Source: Protula sp. h YS-2021 (taxonomy: Eukaryota > Annelida > Polychaeta > Sabellida > Serpulidae). Taken from it: DNA of 64,000 nucleotides. Numbering within the stretch: the first letter of the stretch is position 1; every line of letters begins with the position of its first letter. A program made the position numbers and the translations under genes. Where the stretch lies: contig OX457029.1 in NCBI GenBank assembly GCA_949752745.1, forward strand, positions 46,482,000-46,545,999, written 5' to 3'. Under the pieces are notes generated by a model that had not been told where the DNA came from, searched no databases, and saw only the letters and a list, made by a program, of their open reading frames with translations. Below are positions 46,650-58,734 of this stretch, one piece after another.

Positions 46650-46990
46650 GGAATACTTTTACATATCGTCTTTAAGGGCCAAAGTCGCCCAAACTCGCTC
46701 GCTCTATCTCTAACCGTTTCCGAGATAATGGTTAACTTCCCGTATTTGTCATCGACGGAGGAGGTCAAAGTCACCGAGGTATCTCTCATATAACGTCTTC
46801 TAGGCCCAAAGGGTCGAGAAAAGCTCAGAATCACTCTATCACTAACCGTTTTCGAGATAATGGTAAACTTCCGGTTTTTGACCTTGACCATGACGGAGGA
46901 GGTCAAGATCACAGAGGTACCCCTTGCATATCGTCTTTTAGGCCTGAAGGGTCGAAATTGAGCTCAGAATCGCTCTATCTCTTTCGAGAT
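46650..46990 (+). repeat. 139-bp-family fragment, about 2.5 monomers
   Basis: The marks are 'cgttttcgagataatggtaa', 'cttccggtttttgaccttga', 'gacggaggaggtcaag' and 'cgtcttttaggcc'. It lies between the terminal repeat and the coding remains of relic 3, so either the retroelement or the repeat has inserted into the other. Confidence 0.75.
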
Positions 46991-49530
46991 AATTTTCAAC
47001 TCTAACGGGTGGACTGGCCATGCACTTTTTTGCATGCGTGCCATAGTCTGCGTCGAAACACCCTGTTCTTCAGCCAGTAATCCAACAGTCCTAACAACGT
47101 CTCTGTTGGGATTGCGGACACCCACTTGGCTTCCAGCATGGTCCTGATAATACCTCGAATCTTCTCGATTCTGTCTGGCGACGGAAACACGCGCCTCAGC
47201 GTGAACTCGAGTATGTGCCCTAGAAACCCCTTTACCTATTTGGGCTCTGTCGCCGACTTCCCGAGGTTTACAAGCAACCCTAGCTCGACGCATTAATCTA
47301 ACAACTCTAACGTCTGATTGGCTCTTCTTTCCCTGTTCAGCCCGCATTCAGCTAGTCGTCCAGGTATTAAAACAACAGCATAACTTATCGTCGCCAACAT
47401 GATTTCACTGAACGCATTGCCTTGCTGAAAATCCTAGGCGCCGGTGCTAGGTTGAAGGGCAGCGCAAGATATCAATACTTATGCTCCCCTACTTAAAAGC
47501 ATAGGTATTTGTAATGTGTGAGCCACATACGTATGTGCAGGTGTTCGTATGAGGTCTATCGACGCCTCCCACATCAACTGACCGCCTTGCGGTTATGCTA
47601 GCAAGTGTCCATTTTGAATGTTGGGTTGTCAAATTCTCATTTATAGTTTCAAAGCTACTAAATGTCAGGTCTACTCCTAACATTATTTTCGGTATCAAGA
47701 ATAAATTGTGGAACACACCTGGTGTCCTGCAGGAATTTTCTCCATGTTTTCCTTTTTAGCAACTTGTCCAGCATACCTTTCCAGTGCTACTTGCTTTCTG
47801 TCCCCTATCCATACCAGATCACGAATGGGAGAGAGTAGCCATATCTTAGGCACCTTACCACCTTGGTGGGCACCCCTGTTTCTTTCATTCTTTGTCATGT
47901 GTGTATGAGCCTACATGCTTGGGGCAAGGAGTGTGCATGCAGCACTTTGTCCTTGATATTGGACACCAAAACTTTGATGTTCTCCTGCACCGAGCCGGTT
48001 TTCATGACAAGCACTTTCTCACTGCCAGCTGAAGTTATGAGCTGTTTGACGGAGCCTGGCCGGGACTTCCGGAAAAGACTGCACCGGCTCTTTTGGTTTT
48101 GTGGCACCTTCATCCTGGGGGGTGCGCGATAATCGTGCGTCCCCGATGCGTGCTCCGTTGGTTGCCGCTGCTATAAGCAAGGTGGCTTGGTGTGGCGTGG
48201 CCTGTGTGTACCGCTCGTACAACGCGCTGTTTTGAGGTCCTGGATATGCCTGCCATTGAGTTCCGCCAGCAGGTCGTCAGGAAATTTGTTCGTTTGTCCC
48301 ATGTATGAAAGAGTTTGTCCTAGTTTAGTTTACACTGTTTTAGTACATTATCCCTCCGTTGTTGTACACTGGACGATACCAGCGTTGTATGCAGCTTAAT
48401 TAGGTCCTTTGTGCAGCGCACTAAACATCCAATCAGCTTGTTTACGTTGGATTCCGTGGAGACGTCGCATTCCGTGGCTCCAGTCGCCAAGGTATGATTG
48501 ACGTACTCCATGAATGAGAGCACCCGCAGCTCTGTTCTAGCAATGCTGAGGTCCTTGCCCTTTATAGTTACCTTATCGTCGGAGCGTAGTAAAGATAACC
48601 AAGCTGGGGCATGTCTGAGATACGCGAGTGGCTCAAAAATTGACGGCGTTATCCGATGATCTATAAGCCGTTCGTACGACACGCATCTTGAACAAGGTAT
48701 GCATTCTGGCGAAGTTCAAACCCTTCCGTAAGTTTGATTCTTTCGCCTACGACTCTGCCTCCTTCAGTTTGGTTGCATCAAAAATGCACGCTGCCGTACA
48801 GAAGCCTGCTTCGCATTCAAAAAATCTCTGGGTTTCTTCCACGAAGTCACAAAAAGTGATGTCTAGAGGTCCCACCGCCGTAGTTGATCCCACTCCCTCA
48901 CTCCTCCTGCTGGAGCATCTCATCGAAGAAGCACCTTCTTTTGATTGCACCCTTCCATTGAGACGCGTTGTAGGATGAAGACGATAGCGTTTTCTCCCTG
49001 TATCCCAATGTCATTGGAGGACGTTGATGCGCGTTCCGGATTGTTGTACCGCTCTTCTTCCATCTGGATAATGAGCATGGCCAAGGGCGATAGTTCTCCT
49101 TTCGTCTTGGTCGGTTTGCGTGAGGTGGCAAGATTGGGGCTTCTGTCTCCCTACTGTAGCATTGTCGTCTGCAGCGCAGGTGCTGGTGTTAGTCCTTTCA
49201 TTAGCTTTGTTATCTAGGCTGTCTAAGCTGGTGGATGGTATCCCCCCCCCCTCAGGTTTGGTGTGTCACCCAGGGGGCGTGGTTTAAGTGCCCAGTGAAT
49301 ATATTCTATTGGCAGCCCGAACAATGGATTCCTCGAACGACTCTGTTGACTTGTTATCAGTGTTATGGTTACCGACTCCTGCTCCAGTTCCTGCAGTGAC
49401 ACACGCACGCTCCGTACCGTTGCGCTTCTTGCGCTTTCCGTGTATGTCGCTTTATTTTGTTGCGCTTTCCTTGTATTTTCGACCCCTCTTCGGCGACTTA
49501 TCGGTGCAAAGTCGTGTCCTTGCCTGACGG
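46991..49530 (-). mobile_element. DIRS-like retroelement relic 3, degenerate
   Basis: Read on the minus strand. Near 48682-48320 is a 120-codon helical frame with EYVNHTLATGATECDVSTES and 'CLVRCTKDLIKLHT', gag-like in style. Near 47878-47803 a frame gives GVPTKVVRCLRYGYSLPF, matching GAPKRVMYWIKEGYTLPF of relic 2; this block precedes the reverse transcriptase in DIRS elements. Near 47190-47080, VFPSPDRIEKIRGII and 'LLGLLDYWLKN' resemble the start of the RNase H region. The reverse-transcriptase palm itself was not found, so a middle part seems lost. Frames are broken throughout. Confidence 0.55.
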
Positions 49531-50395
49531 TTCATGAGGAGTATCTTCTGAACACACACAATTCTTTTATCTGTCTATTCCGGCATCGACGCTGCCTGTT
49601 CAAGTTTCGTCAAACATGGTCCGGAAGCTGCTAGCAAATTGTACACGTTATTGCACTGTCACAGTGTTTGGGACCAACATCGGCTTCTTTGTGTCGGTTA
49701 TTCGGGGTTGCAAGAAGTCGCATTATACCTTAAAACCAGTGTAAGCAGAATTGTGGTTTACTAAGTGATATCAAGCAACGGCGTAGAAACACGCATCTCG
49801 CTACACTTGTGTTACCACTGGTTGTCATTGAAAGCCGAAACTTTACCGTGCTACCCCTGGTGACACTTGCTTGGCCTGTGTGCTCTCCTCTGGTAACTCA
49901 TTTGTAACACGAAAACAACTTCAGTGAGGCACACTCTGCTACGTTGTGCCAGAAAGCGCGGGAAAGCTACCATCTGCAAAACACTGGCTGAAACGTACTA
50001 CACGCCGCAGTAACGTTTCCCGTAAGCAGATAGCACATTTCTTCATTCCTTGGCCAGTAGAGGAAGGTGGGATGGCTGTCAAGCCGACGTTGTTTCTAAC
50101 AACTTGCCGCACTGTGCGCCGCTTCCAACCAAAAGTAAAATTGTTTATTTCTCCATGTGGCAGGGTCGAAATTCAAAGTTAACATTGCTGAAGCTAGGGA
50201 AGTTGTAGACGCCCTAGTGATTCGTAAAATCTACAGTCTACAACCTACAACGCATTGAGGGCGTCGCCCCGTTACCACAAACACGAACGGCCAAAACACA
50301 GCCTAAAATATCAGTGATGCGGCCAAACTTTTCAGTGGTCCGCCAAATCTCTCGCCTGCTACGTTGATTCGATAAGGGAACTTCCCCAGGGTAAT
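49531..50395. other. Unassigned DNA beside relic 3
   Basis: May hold the 5' non-coding end of relic 3, but no matching terminal repeat was found. A plus-strand 78-codon frame at 49946-50182 and a minus-strand frame at 50238-50423 have no family pattern. Confidence 0.4.
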
Positions 50396-51388
50396 CATTC
50401 CCACTTGCAAACACAGTTTGCAAATGGGCATGCTTTGCTAAGAATTCTGGCTGTTTATTCCTTTTTTTTTTTTTTTTTCTTTTTTTCGTCTGGGAGGTTT
50501 CCAGAAAACTCTGTCTACGCTATTTGACGTAGAAATATGAAATTTAGCACAGATATAGAGGGTGATAAGATGTCGTGAAATCCTAAAATATGGTTTCCAG
50601 AACACTCCTCCTACAGGGCTTCTATTTGAAAAAGACGGCATTTGGCATACATATAGAGGGTAATGTTTTGTCAAAAATCCGCAATGTTTACCTTGACCTT
50701 CAAGGTCAAGGTCAAATCGAGGTCAAAATATTTTTTCAAACCGCTATTCATCAGGAAAAATGGTTGCAAATAGCGCCCCAATAATTGTTTCAACACTTGT
50801 ACGGTGTCAATAGACAGGAACATCGTGGACTGGATCTCGACAGTCAGGGCCACGGCCAAGGTCTATCCCAACCCGTTAGAGAAAGAGTGTCCATTATCTC
50901 GAAAACGGCTAGAGATACAGCGACTTTGAGCTTGTTTTCGTCCGTTTGGGCCTAAAAGACTTAATATAAGAGGCACCTGGTTGAGCTTGACCTCCCCCGT
51001 CATGCTCAATGACAAAACGGGAAGTTGACCATTATCTCGAAAACGGTTAGAGATAGAGCGATTTTGAGCTTATTTTCGACCCTTAGGGCCAAAGAGACGT
51101 TATATAAGAGGTATCTCGGTGACAGTGACCTCCCCTTTCATGGTCAAAGTCAAAAACCGAAAGCTGACCATTATCTCGAAAACGGTTTAAAACGGAATTT
51201 GATTATTTGTGCCTGAAAGAGATTACATTAGATTTATTTCGATGACCTCGTTCAATATAATAATCCGAAAGCTGATAATTATGTCGAAACACTGAAAGAT
51301 TCGTCTTCAACCGATATATCGTGTCTCTGGATTTCTGTCATTGCAAGTGGGTGCCATTTTGCTTAGTGCAGCGAAATTCGGTCTAGTT
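50396..51388 (-). mobile_element. Helentron-like element A, copy 2, short
   Basis: On the minus strand it starts AACTAGACCGAATTTCGCTG (5' end at 51388). CCCACTTGCAA is a subterminal repeat near 51350, and the element ends in the hairpin at 50400-50428, CCCACTTGCAAAC-ACA-GTTTGCAAATGGG. It carries about two and a half 139-bp monomers (50880-51190), the 'ggaggagttttct'-type tail reversed at 50490-50620, and a T-run at 50460-50485. At just under 1 kb it shows the basic element plan without array growth. Confidence 0.8.
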
Positions 51389-52036
51389 CAAGATCATAGT
51401 GTGAGAATATTTTTGTGTATATGCAACAGGCTGGATTCTGGTTTAGTCTAGTTCAATGGGATTTTTTTGGGTCATGCATGCATTCTGTTCTATACAAACA
51501 CATATCACGTTCTCCAACCGCACATACGGTGTGTATGCAATGTTTTCTTGCCGTCGTTGCACTATCCAAGTTGAAAGTACCTTGGTATTTTTAGCCATTG
51601 GCATTTTACGATGAATCATCATTATAACCAAGGGAAAACGAACGTCAAATATTATTCAACAATAAACAGGACCTCTCTCTCCTCCTCCTCCTCCTCCTCC
51701 CGGCTCCTCCTCCGCCACTGGATTTCCAAGATACTGCACTCTTTTTCCATGCTGTCGTAGCATACAGCGCGTTTAGCATTTTACCAATGATTTTGTACCA
51801 TTTGTGAATGGAGCGTCTATGAACATAGCAAGTGTCTCATAATGAGAGATCTCCCTTCACTCATAAAAACAATGGCCACCATAAAAACTTGGCACCAACA
51901 TTTGACTGTTAGCTAATATCGGAAGACAACGAAACATGACATGTAGCATTCCAACAATACAAATATGGGTTATTACTAAGCTCTGGAACAACGATATGGA
52001 GTTGCTTTGCTTCCTTGAATTTCAACAGCACATATA
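51389..52036. other. Intergenic DNA with a CTC-rich tract
   Basis: A (CTC)n-like tract lies at 51672-51715. No gene or element end is recognised in the rest. Confidence 0.5.
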
Positions 52037-52539
52037 CATAAGGTGACCAAGGTCAAGGTCAAATTGAGGTCAAAGTATTTTTTATCTCAGAATTGTTTCC
52101 AGGAAACTCTTCCCACAAGATTTGGCGTAGAGAGACGACCTTTGGTAAAGGTACAGAGGGAAATGAGTCCTCGTGAAATCCGCATTTTTTTACTTCGACG
52201 TCGAAATATTCAAAATCGAAATGTTTTAAACCTTTATTTATCACAAAAACTGGCCCTTATCCTTGTTTGAACATATGGTTTCAGTACAGAGTAACCGCGC
52301 GATTTGAATCTCGACATTCAGGATCAAGGTCAAAAGGCAAGTGACCTTTGTATATCGAAAAGCGTTGGAGAAAGGTTGACCATTATCTCTAAAGTGGTTA
52401 CAGATTTCACTATAGTTTTTTAAATAAATATTGCCATGCTCCTTCTGAATATAGATCCTGGGCTTATATTTTGATTTTGACGTCTGAAAACTCCCTGTTT
52501 GTGTTCAGAAAATTCCAGTAATATTTTATGCTTTTTTCG
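52037..52539. repeat. Decayed element-A tail module
   Basis: 'aaggtcaaggtcaaattgag', 'tttccaggaaactcttccca' and 'tggtaaaggtacagaggg' resemble the A tail module in reverse sense (compare 50590-50720). From 52400 onwards it fades into unassigned DNA. Confidence 0.5.
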
Positions 52540-53760
52540 CATTGAACTTGGTCAAGGTCAATGACGTACCTCTTATGTAACGTTGTTTAGGCCCTAAGGG
52601 TCGAAAATGAGCTCAAAATCGCTCTATCTCTAACCGTTATCGAGAAAATAGTCAACTTCCGGTTTTTGACCTTGACCTTGACCCAGAAGGTCAAGGCCAC
52701 CGAGGTACCCCTTACGTAACGTTATTTAGGCCCAAAGGGTCGAAATGAGCTCAAAAACGCTCTATCTCTAACCGTTATCGAGAAAATAGTCAACTTTCGG
52801 TTTTTGACCTTGACCTTGACCCAGAAGGTCAAGGTCACCGAGGTACCCCTTATGTAACGTTGTTTAGGCCCAAAGGGTCGAAAATGAGCTCAAAATCGCT
52901 CTATCTCTAACCGTTTTCGAGATAGTAGTCAACTTCCGGTTTTTGACCTTGACCGTGACCCAGAAGGTCAAGGTCACCGAGGTACCTCTTATGTAACGTT
53001 GTTTAGGCCCAAAGGGTCGAAATGAGCTCAAAAACGCTCTATCTCTAACCGTTATCGAGAAAATAGTCAACTTTCGGTTTTTGACCTTGACCTTGACCCA
53101 GAAGGTCAAGGTCACCGAGGTACCCCTTATGTAACGTTGTTTAGGCTTAAAGGGTCGAAAATGAGCTCAAAATCGCTCTATCTCTAACCGTTTTCGAGTT
53201 AATAGTCAACTTCCGGTTTTTGACCTTGACCGTGACCCAGAAGGTCAAGGTCACCGAGGTACCTCTTATGTAACGTTGTTTAGGCCCAAAGGGTCGAAAT
53301 GAGCTCAAAATCGCTCTATCTCTAACCGTTTTCGACATAATAGTCAACTTCCGGTTTTTGACCTTGACCTTGACCCAGAAGGTCAAGATCAATGACGTAC
53401 CTCTTATGTAACGTTGTTTAGGCCCAAAGGGTCGAAAGTGAGCTCAAAATCGCTCTATCTCTAACCGTTATCGAGAAAATAGTCAACTTCCGGTTTTTGA
53501 CCTTGACCTTGACCCAGAAGGTCAAGGTCACCGAGGTACCCCTTATGTAACGTTGTTTAGGCCCAAAGGGTCGAAAATGAGCTCAAAATCGCTCTATCTC
53601 TAACCGTTTTCGAGATAATAGTCAACTTCCGGTTTTTCACCTTGACCGTGACCCAGAAGGTCAAGGTCACCGAGGTACCTCTTATGTAACGTTGTTTAGG
53701 CCCAAAGGGTCGAAAATGAGCTCAAAACCGCTCTATCTCTCACCGTTTTCAAGATTAGTC
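52540..53760 (+). repeat. 139-bp-family array, about nine monomers
   Basis: Anchors 'ccgttatcg' / 'ccgttttcg' at 52634, 52772 and 52911 give spacings of 138 and 139. Distinct variants mark this subfamily: 'agtcaacttccggtttttga', 'accttgacccagaaggtcaa', 'cttatgtaacgttgtttagg'. Two variants alternate along the array. The repeated 81-83 codon minus-strand frames are repeat by-products. Confidence 0.9.
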
Positions 53761-54353
53761 GGCCTGTCGTTAAGGACGCGTGAAATCACGTGACCTTTGA
53801 CCTTGACCCTCAAGGTCAAGGTTAGTGATGAAAGTTTACCCTTTACTGGGTACGTTTTATGCATTCACAGTGGGATTTGAGCACCTTTATGGCTACTTTT
53901 CGTGATTAATAGGTGTTTCCAAAAATATTTTGACCTCAATTTGACCTTGACCTCTGAGGTGTAAGGTCAAAAAATTTTGCGGATTTGACGACAACTCATT
54001 ACCCTCTATGTCTCTGCCACATGCCGTCTTTTTACGACAAACCCTGTAGGAGGAGTTTTCTGGAAACCACTTTGAGGTCAGAAAAACTTTGACCTCAATT
54101 TGACCTTGACCTTCAAGGTCAAGGTCAAAAAATTTTACGGATTTGACGACATCTCGTCACCCTCTATCACTGTGCCAAATTTCATCGGCCTACGTCAAAT
54201 AGCGTAGGAGGAGTTTTCTGGAAACCTCCGTGACGGAAAAAAAGAGAAGAAAAAAAAGGAAAAAAAAAAAAAAAGGGCAGAAATTTCGAGAAACTACGAA
54301 CACGCCATTACGAACTTATTCCCATTTGCAAACGAAGTTTGCAAGTGGGAATG
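53761..54353 (+). mobile_element. Helentron-like element A, copy 3, 3' part
   Basis: After the array come two rounds of the tail module ('aggaggagttttctggaaac', 'tttgaccttgaccttcaagg', 'tgccaaatttcatcg'), an A-rich tract at 54237-54275 and the hairpin CCCATTTGCAAAC-GAA-GTTTGCAAGTGGG at 54321-54349. The array at 52540-53760 belongs to this copy. No AACTAGACCGAA start was found to its left, so the 5' end is lost or diverged. Confidence 0.7.
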
Positions 54354-55120
54354 AAGTCGATTCACGGTGGCTGAGCACCCTTTTTCCTTTTATAGATAGA
54401 TGTATTGATTGCAATATTAAATCGATAAATTGCACATAAGGACTACATTTGAAAATATCAGAGACGGCATTCCGGCACCCTGATTGCTCTTGCTAACTGC
54501 GTTGATTTATGGTCGAGACCAATCCCAACCAAAGAACCACCAGAGTTAATGTGCTTTGGTCGGATTAACGCCCAACCTTAAATCCACCTTAGAATGTTTA
54601 CTGGATAACTTCAAAACTTACTATAATCAAAATGGTTTCAGTCTGCTAAAACATACCAGCTTGTTACGAAGATGCACAGCAAATATTATTAATTTTCGTC
54701 TTGGCGTTAAATGGTTTAAGAATAACTTTAACTTATAACCAGAAACAAACTACTTTTCCTTTTACTCACCTTTTAATTTTCCTCACAACACGCCATTGGA
54801 GTACAAAAGTTATTAAGAAGTCTTCACAAGTTATTCCTACTTTGCCAATGTAGGTGTCATCGATTGTTCGAAAGCGCTTGGTCAATTATCTGCTTACAAT
54901 GCAACAGTACAGTTAAGTACTTGTGGTTATATAGCGTGGTTATATGATCTGTCTTTTGCATGAATTGAAAGATTTCTTTGGTGAGTGGAGAAATTTTTTA
55001 TTTGGGAACTCAAAATTAGAGTAATGAAGGCTTGAAATGTGGCATTCAACTTAAAACTTTGTTACAAGTAATTTCACCATAGCAGCTGCATAAAAAATCA
55101 ACAGAAATCGAACAAATATT
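54354..55120. other. AT-rich intergenic DNA, nothing recognised
   Basis: Only short open frames without family pattern. Confidence 0.5.
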
Positions 55121-55441
55121 TACATTTGGGGATTTTCAATCCCCTGGTTTAATTGCTTTCGTACCATTCCGATCTTCCGTATGTTTCCTTTTTTCTCCAA
55201 AACCTTGTCACACGAACTCCTCTGAGACTGCTAGGGCTAGGGCGACCAAATTTGGCAGAGACATAGTGTAGGATGTTTAGTTGGTCCAGCTCATTCTTTT
55301 TAGAAATTCATTAATATTTAATATGTAAAAATGGACATTGAAATTTTGCCACTGACGCCTTGTGTAAACAAGCAAACGCTTTGATTTCGCAATTAAAGGA
55401 ACTGACATGATATCGGCCAAGGCGTATTGATCGCTCAACTC

Positions 55442-56040
55442 CCAGCAAACATTAAGACGTCAGAATGACGTCGGGTCGACGTCGTGACCCGACGTTTCCG
55501 ACGTCGGACTGACGTGCCAGTATTGGTTGTATATGAAATTGAACCGACGTCGGGATTTCAACGTCAGAATGACATCGGTGTCCGACCTAAATCCGACGTC
55601 GGAATGAAGTCGGTTTTAGGCTGTATATGAAATTGGAACCGACGTCGCATTCCGACCTGAAACTGACTAGAGTTATATAATTTATAGATAATTAATCATT
55701 CAACTGCTGTTGTCAAATACATACGAAAGCATTTTGGTGTACATTTTTACAATCTAGGAAGAAAAATACCGACGCGCAATCAAAATTCTAAAATGTTCAT
55801 GTAAAATTACGCTTTTTCTTCCTCTTTTTCAAAATGACTTCCATTTCTGGTGAGTGATAATAATGTTCATCGCTTTTTTGGTCGTTTTTGCAAAGTCGGA
55901 ATGACGTCAGAAGACCGACGTCGCCTCGGCGTCGGAATAAAGTCGGGTTGTGGGGAAATAGGTCAGAATATGGTTGTGAAGTCGTTGCGACCAAAATCCA
56001 ACCTTTTCTTAACCAAAAAAGACGTCGGTTGTTTGCTGGG
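55442..56040. mobile_element. MITE with CCCAGCAAAC terminal inverted repeats
   Basis: Left terminus CCCAGCAAAC at 55442-55451 and right terminus GTTTGCTGGG at 56031-56040. The interior is full of ACGTCGG / GACGTC words and encodes nothing recognisable. The target is a reversed M module: comparison with the uninterrupted order at 57910-57967 suggests target 'caactgtctacag' with CT present on both sides of the insert. A 2-bp target duplication is likely; the transposase superfamily is not assigned. Confidence 0.75.
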
Positions 56041-56513
56041 CTGTCTACAGTGAGAGCCATCACAGCATGCGTGTGCAAGCTGAAGTTCGGTTTTTCCCAA
56101 TTGCTAAAGAGTGATTAAATTTGGCTCAGTGATAGAGGGTGCTTAGACGTCGTAAAATCCGTATTTTTTAACCATGACCTTACAGAATGACTGACTTTTA
56201 CCTCGAAAACGGTTAGAGCTACCTCGATGACCTTGAACACCTCTGTCATGGCCACAGCCAAGAACTGGAAGTTGACTATTATCTCGAAAACGGTTAGAGA
56301 TAGAGCTATTTTGAGCTAATTTTCGAACCTACGGGCCTAAAAGACGTTATGTAAGAGGTACATAGGTGACCTTGACCTACTCGGTCATGGTCAATGCTAA
56401 AAACCGGAAATGGGCAGGTATCTCGAAATAGAGCGATCTTGAGCTTCTTTTCGACCCTAAAGTCAAGAACCGGAGGCTGGCCATTATCGACCGTAAAAGA
56501 CGTTATATAAGAG

Positions 56514-56745
56514 GTGGAAACAGGATATTACCCCCTGGACATTACCCTACAGGACTTTACCCTACCTCGGACAGTACCCTACTGGACATTACCCTACTGG
56601 ACATTAACCTACTGGACTTTACCCTACAGGACTTTACCCTACCTCGGACAGTACCCTACTGGACAGTACCCTACTGGACATTATCCTACTGGACATTACG
56701 CTACTGGACATTACCTGACATAGGTCAATACCCTATCGGACTTTT
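56514..56745 (+). repeat. 15-bp minisatellite, TACCCTACTGGACAT
   Basis: About 14 units of TACCCTACTGGACAT and variants (TACCCTACAGGACTT, TACCCTACCTCGGACAG). It gives a periodic Tyr-Pro-Thr-Gly-like open frame that is only a by-product. Confidence 0.9.
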
Positions 56746-56802
56746 TGAGCTAATTTTCGAAGCTACGGGCCTAAAAGACGTTATGTAAGAGGTACAGTAG
56801 GG

Positions 56803-56892
56803 TAATGTCAAGTAGGTACTGTACCAGGTAGGGTAAATCCTGTCGGGTAAAGTCCGGTAGGGTAATGTCAAGTAGGGTAAAGTTCTGGAACA
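56803..56892 (-). repeat. Inverted partner of the 15-bp minisatellite
   Basis: 'agtagggtaatgtcaagtag' and 'ggtagggtaatgtcaagtag' are the reverse complement of the neighbouring minisatellite with small changes. About 55 bp of 139-bp monomer separates the two tracts. Confidence 0.8.
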
Positions 56893-57079
56893 TAAGAGGT
56901 ACATCGATGACCTTGACCTCCTCGACCATGGTCAAAGTGAAAAACTGGAAGTAGCCCATTATCTCGAAAACGGTTAGAGATGGAGCGATTGTGAGCTTAT
57001 TTTCGACCCTTTGGGCCTAAAAGACGATATGTAAGAGGTACGTTGGTGACCTTGACCTCCTCAGCCATAGTGTTCCTGA

Positions 57080-57760
57080 CCAATATCTTTTGACTTTCAC
57101 CATGATAGAGGAGGCGAAGGTCACCTAGATACCTCTTGCTACCTTATTGTGTTATTTTGACGATATTCGAAAATAATGTTAAAATCGCACTACTCTAACC
57201 GTTTTTGGAGCTTTCGGTTTTCGCCATTGACCATGACCAAAGAGGTAAAGGTAACCGAGGTAACCCTTATATAACGCTTTTTAGGTTCAAAGGATCGAGA
57301 TAAGTTCAAAACAGCTTCATCTCTAACAGTTTTTGAGACAATGGTCAACTTCCGGTTTTTTACATTGACCATGACAGAAGACTTCAAGGTCACGGAGATG
57401 CCTCTTATATATCGTCTTTTAGGCCAAAAGAGTAAAAAATAAATTCAAAATCTCTAACCGTTTGCAAGAGAATGGCAAACCTCCGGTTCTTGACTTTGAC
57501 CATGACCAAGAAGGTGAAGTCACCTAGACACCTCTTGCATATCATCTTTTAGGCCCAAAGGGTCGAAAATAAACCTAAAACCGCTCTATCTCTAACCGTT
57601 TTAGGGATAATGGTCAACTTCCGGTTTTTAACTCTCACCATGGCCGATGAGGTCAAGGTCACCGAGGTACCTCTTAAATATCGTCTTTTAGGCCCAAAGA
57701 CTCGAAAATAAGCTCAAAATCTCTAACTGTTTTCGAGATAATGACTCACTTCCGGTTTTT
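57080..57760 (+). repeat. 139-bp-family monomers, plus sense, about five
   Basis: The marks are 'atggtcaacttccggttttt', 'ccatgaccaagaaggt', 'aaggtcaccgaggtacctct' and 'atcgtcttttaggcccaaag'. They run into the M module at 57770. Confidence 0.8.
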
Positions 57761-58035
57761 GACCCTGTCCATGTCAATCATTCTCTTAGGTCATGGTTTA
57801 AAAATGCGGATTTTACGGCGTCTAATCACCCTCTATCAGTGAGCCAAATTTCATCACTCTTTAGCAATTGGGAAAAACCCAAACGCTGCAGCCAACTTAC
57901 ACATTCATGCTGTGATGGCTCTCATTGTAGACAATTGGGCAATAAATACACCTAGGCTGATATGCCATTTTCTAAAAAAAAATGAGCTGGACCAGTTACA
58001 CATCCTGCATCCGCTCTCTGTCAAATTTGGTCCGG

Positions 58036-58163
58036 GGGGGGAGGGGGCTCGCAGGAAAATTGATTACTGAAACATTTTAAAAAAGCTCCCATGCGCGGGC
58101 ACCCTTATAAAGTTCAGTCCCTAAAATCGGAGTGTAAAATTGTACAATAAAAAGACAAGTTTT
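58036..58163. other. Spacer with a G-run
   Basis: The G-run at 58032-58048 marks where the D module breaks off. Nothing else is recognised. Confidence 0.4.
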
Positions 58164-58345
58164 ACACTTGATGATTTCCAATCCCGTAGTTTATTGCTTT
58201 CGTACGACTTCCTTTTTTCCGCCAAAACCTTGTCACGCGAACTCCTCTGAGACGGCTAGGGCCAGGATGACTAAATTTGGCAGAGACGTAGTAGAGCATG
58301 CCTAGTTGGTCGAGTTCAATTTTGTGAGCAATTCATTAATATTTT
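58164..58345 (-). repeat. D module, minus sense, with terminal hairpin
   Basis: 'acacttgatgatttccaatc' is a damaged hairpin. It is followed by 'tttattgctttcgtacgact', 'cacgcgaactcctctgagac' and 'tagttggtcgagttcaatt', as at 21482 and 55121. The inner part of the module is missing. Confidence 0.75.
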
Positions 58346-58734
58346 AGACGAACAGTAACACAGCCACATAAGGATCCCTTTGGGACAGGGAAAATGTCCG
58401 TTTACAAGAGTTTTGAACTCGTAAAAAGGTTTCTAGAAGGTTTTCGAACTCTCTGTGAAAATAAATCAAAACAGAAAAAACGCTGATAATTTTATACATT
58501 TTTTGGCGAAAACCTATTTCTCAATGGCGAAATTTTAAACCCTTTGCCAAAAAATTAGTAGGTTACTAAGTACGTGGATACGTAAAACAGCGAGTGAGAG
58601 AAAGAAAGAAACAAACAAACAAACAAACGAATTCCATTTGTGGTGCTCGAATTCAAGAGCTCTTGATTGGAAAGCGACCACGTAGCCAATAGACCAAACA
58701 TGTTTACATAACTTTCCAGTGCCGAAGAAGCGTC

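Larger units (their letters stand above)
56190..57060 (-). repeat. 139-bp-family monomers, minus sense, interrupted
   Basis: 'attatctcgaaaacggttag', 'gagctaattttcgaacctac' and 'gggcctaaaagacgttatgt' recur. The array is broken by the 15-bp minisatellites at 56514-56890. Confidence 0.75.
55121..58035. mobile_element. D-M composite II: inverted D-M arms around arrays
   Basis: From left to right: D module in minus sense with hairpin TTGGGGATT / AATCCCC at 55126-55144; reversed M module split by a MITE; 139-bp monomers in minus sense (56190-57060); 139-bp monomers in plus sense (57080-57760); M module (57770-57967); and the start of a D module in plus sense, cut off near 58035. This mirror order repeats that of composite I. 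It is either one foldback-type element or two copies head to head. Confidence 0.6.

Noticed and set aside
51025..51216. 63-codon frame in element A copy 2
   Set aside because: Lies in 139-bp-family monomers, and similar frames appear wherever the monomer is read in that sense.
56514..56723. Tyr-Pro-Thr-Gly-type repetitive protein frame
   Set aside because: Explained by the 15-bp minisatellite, a multiple of three. There is no start context, signal peptide or neighbouring exon to support it.
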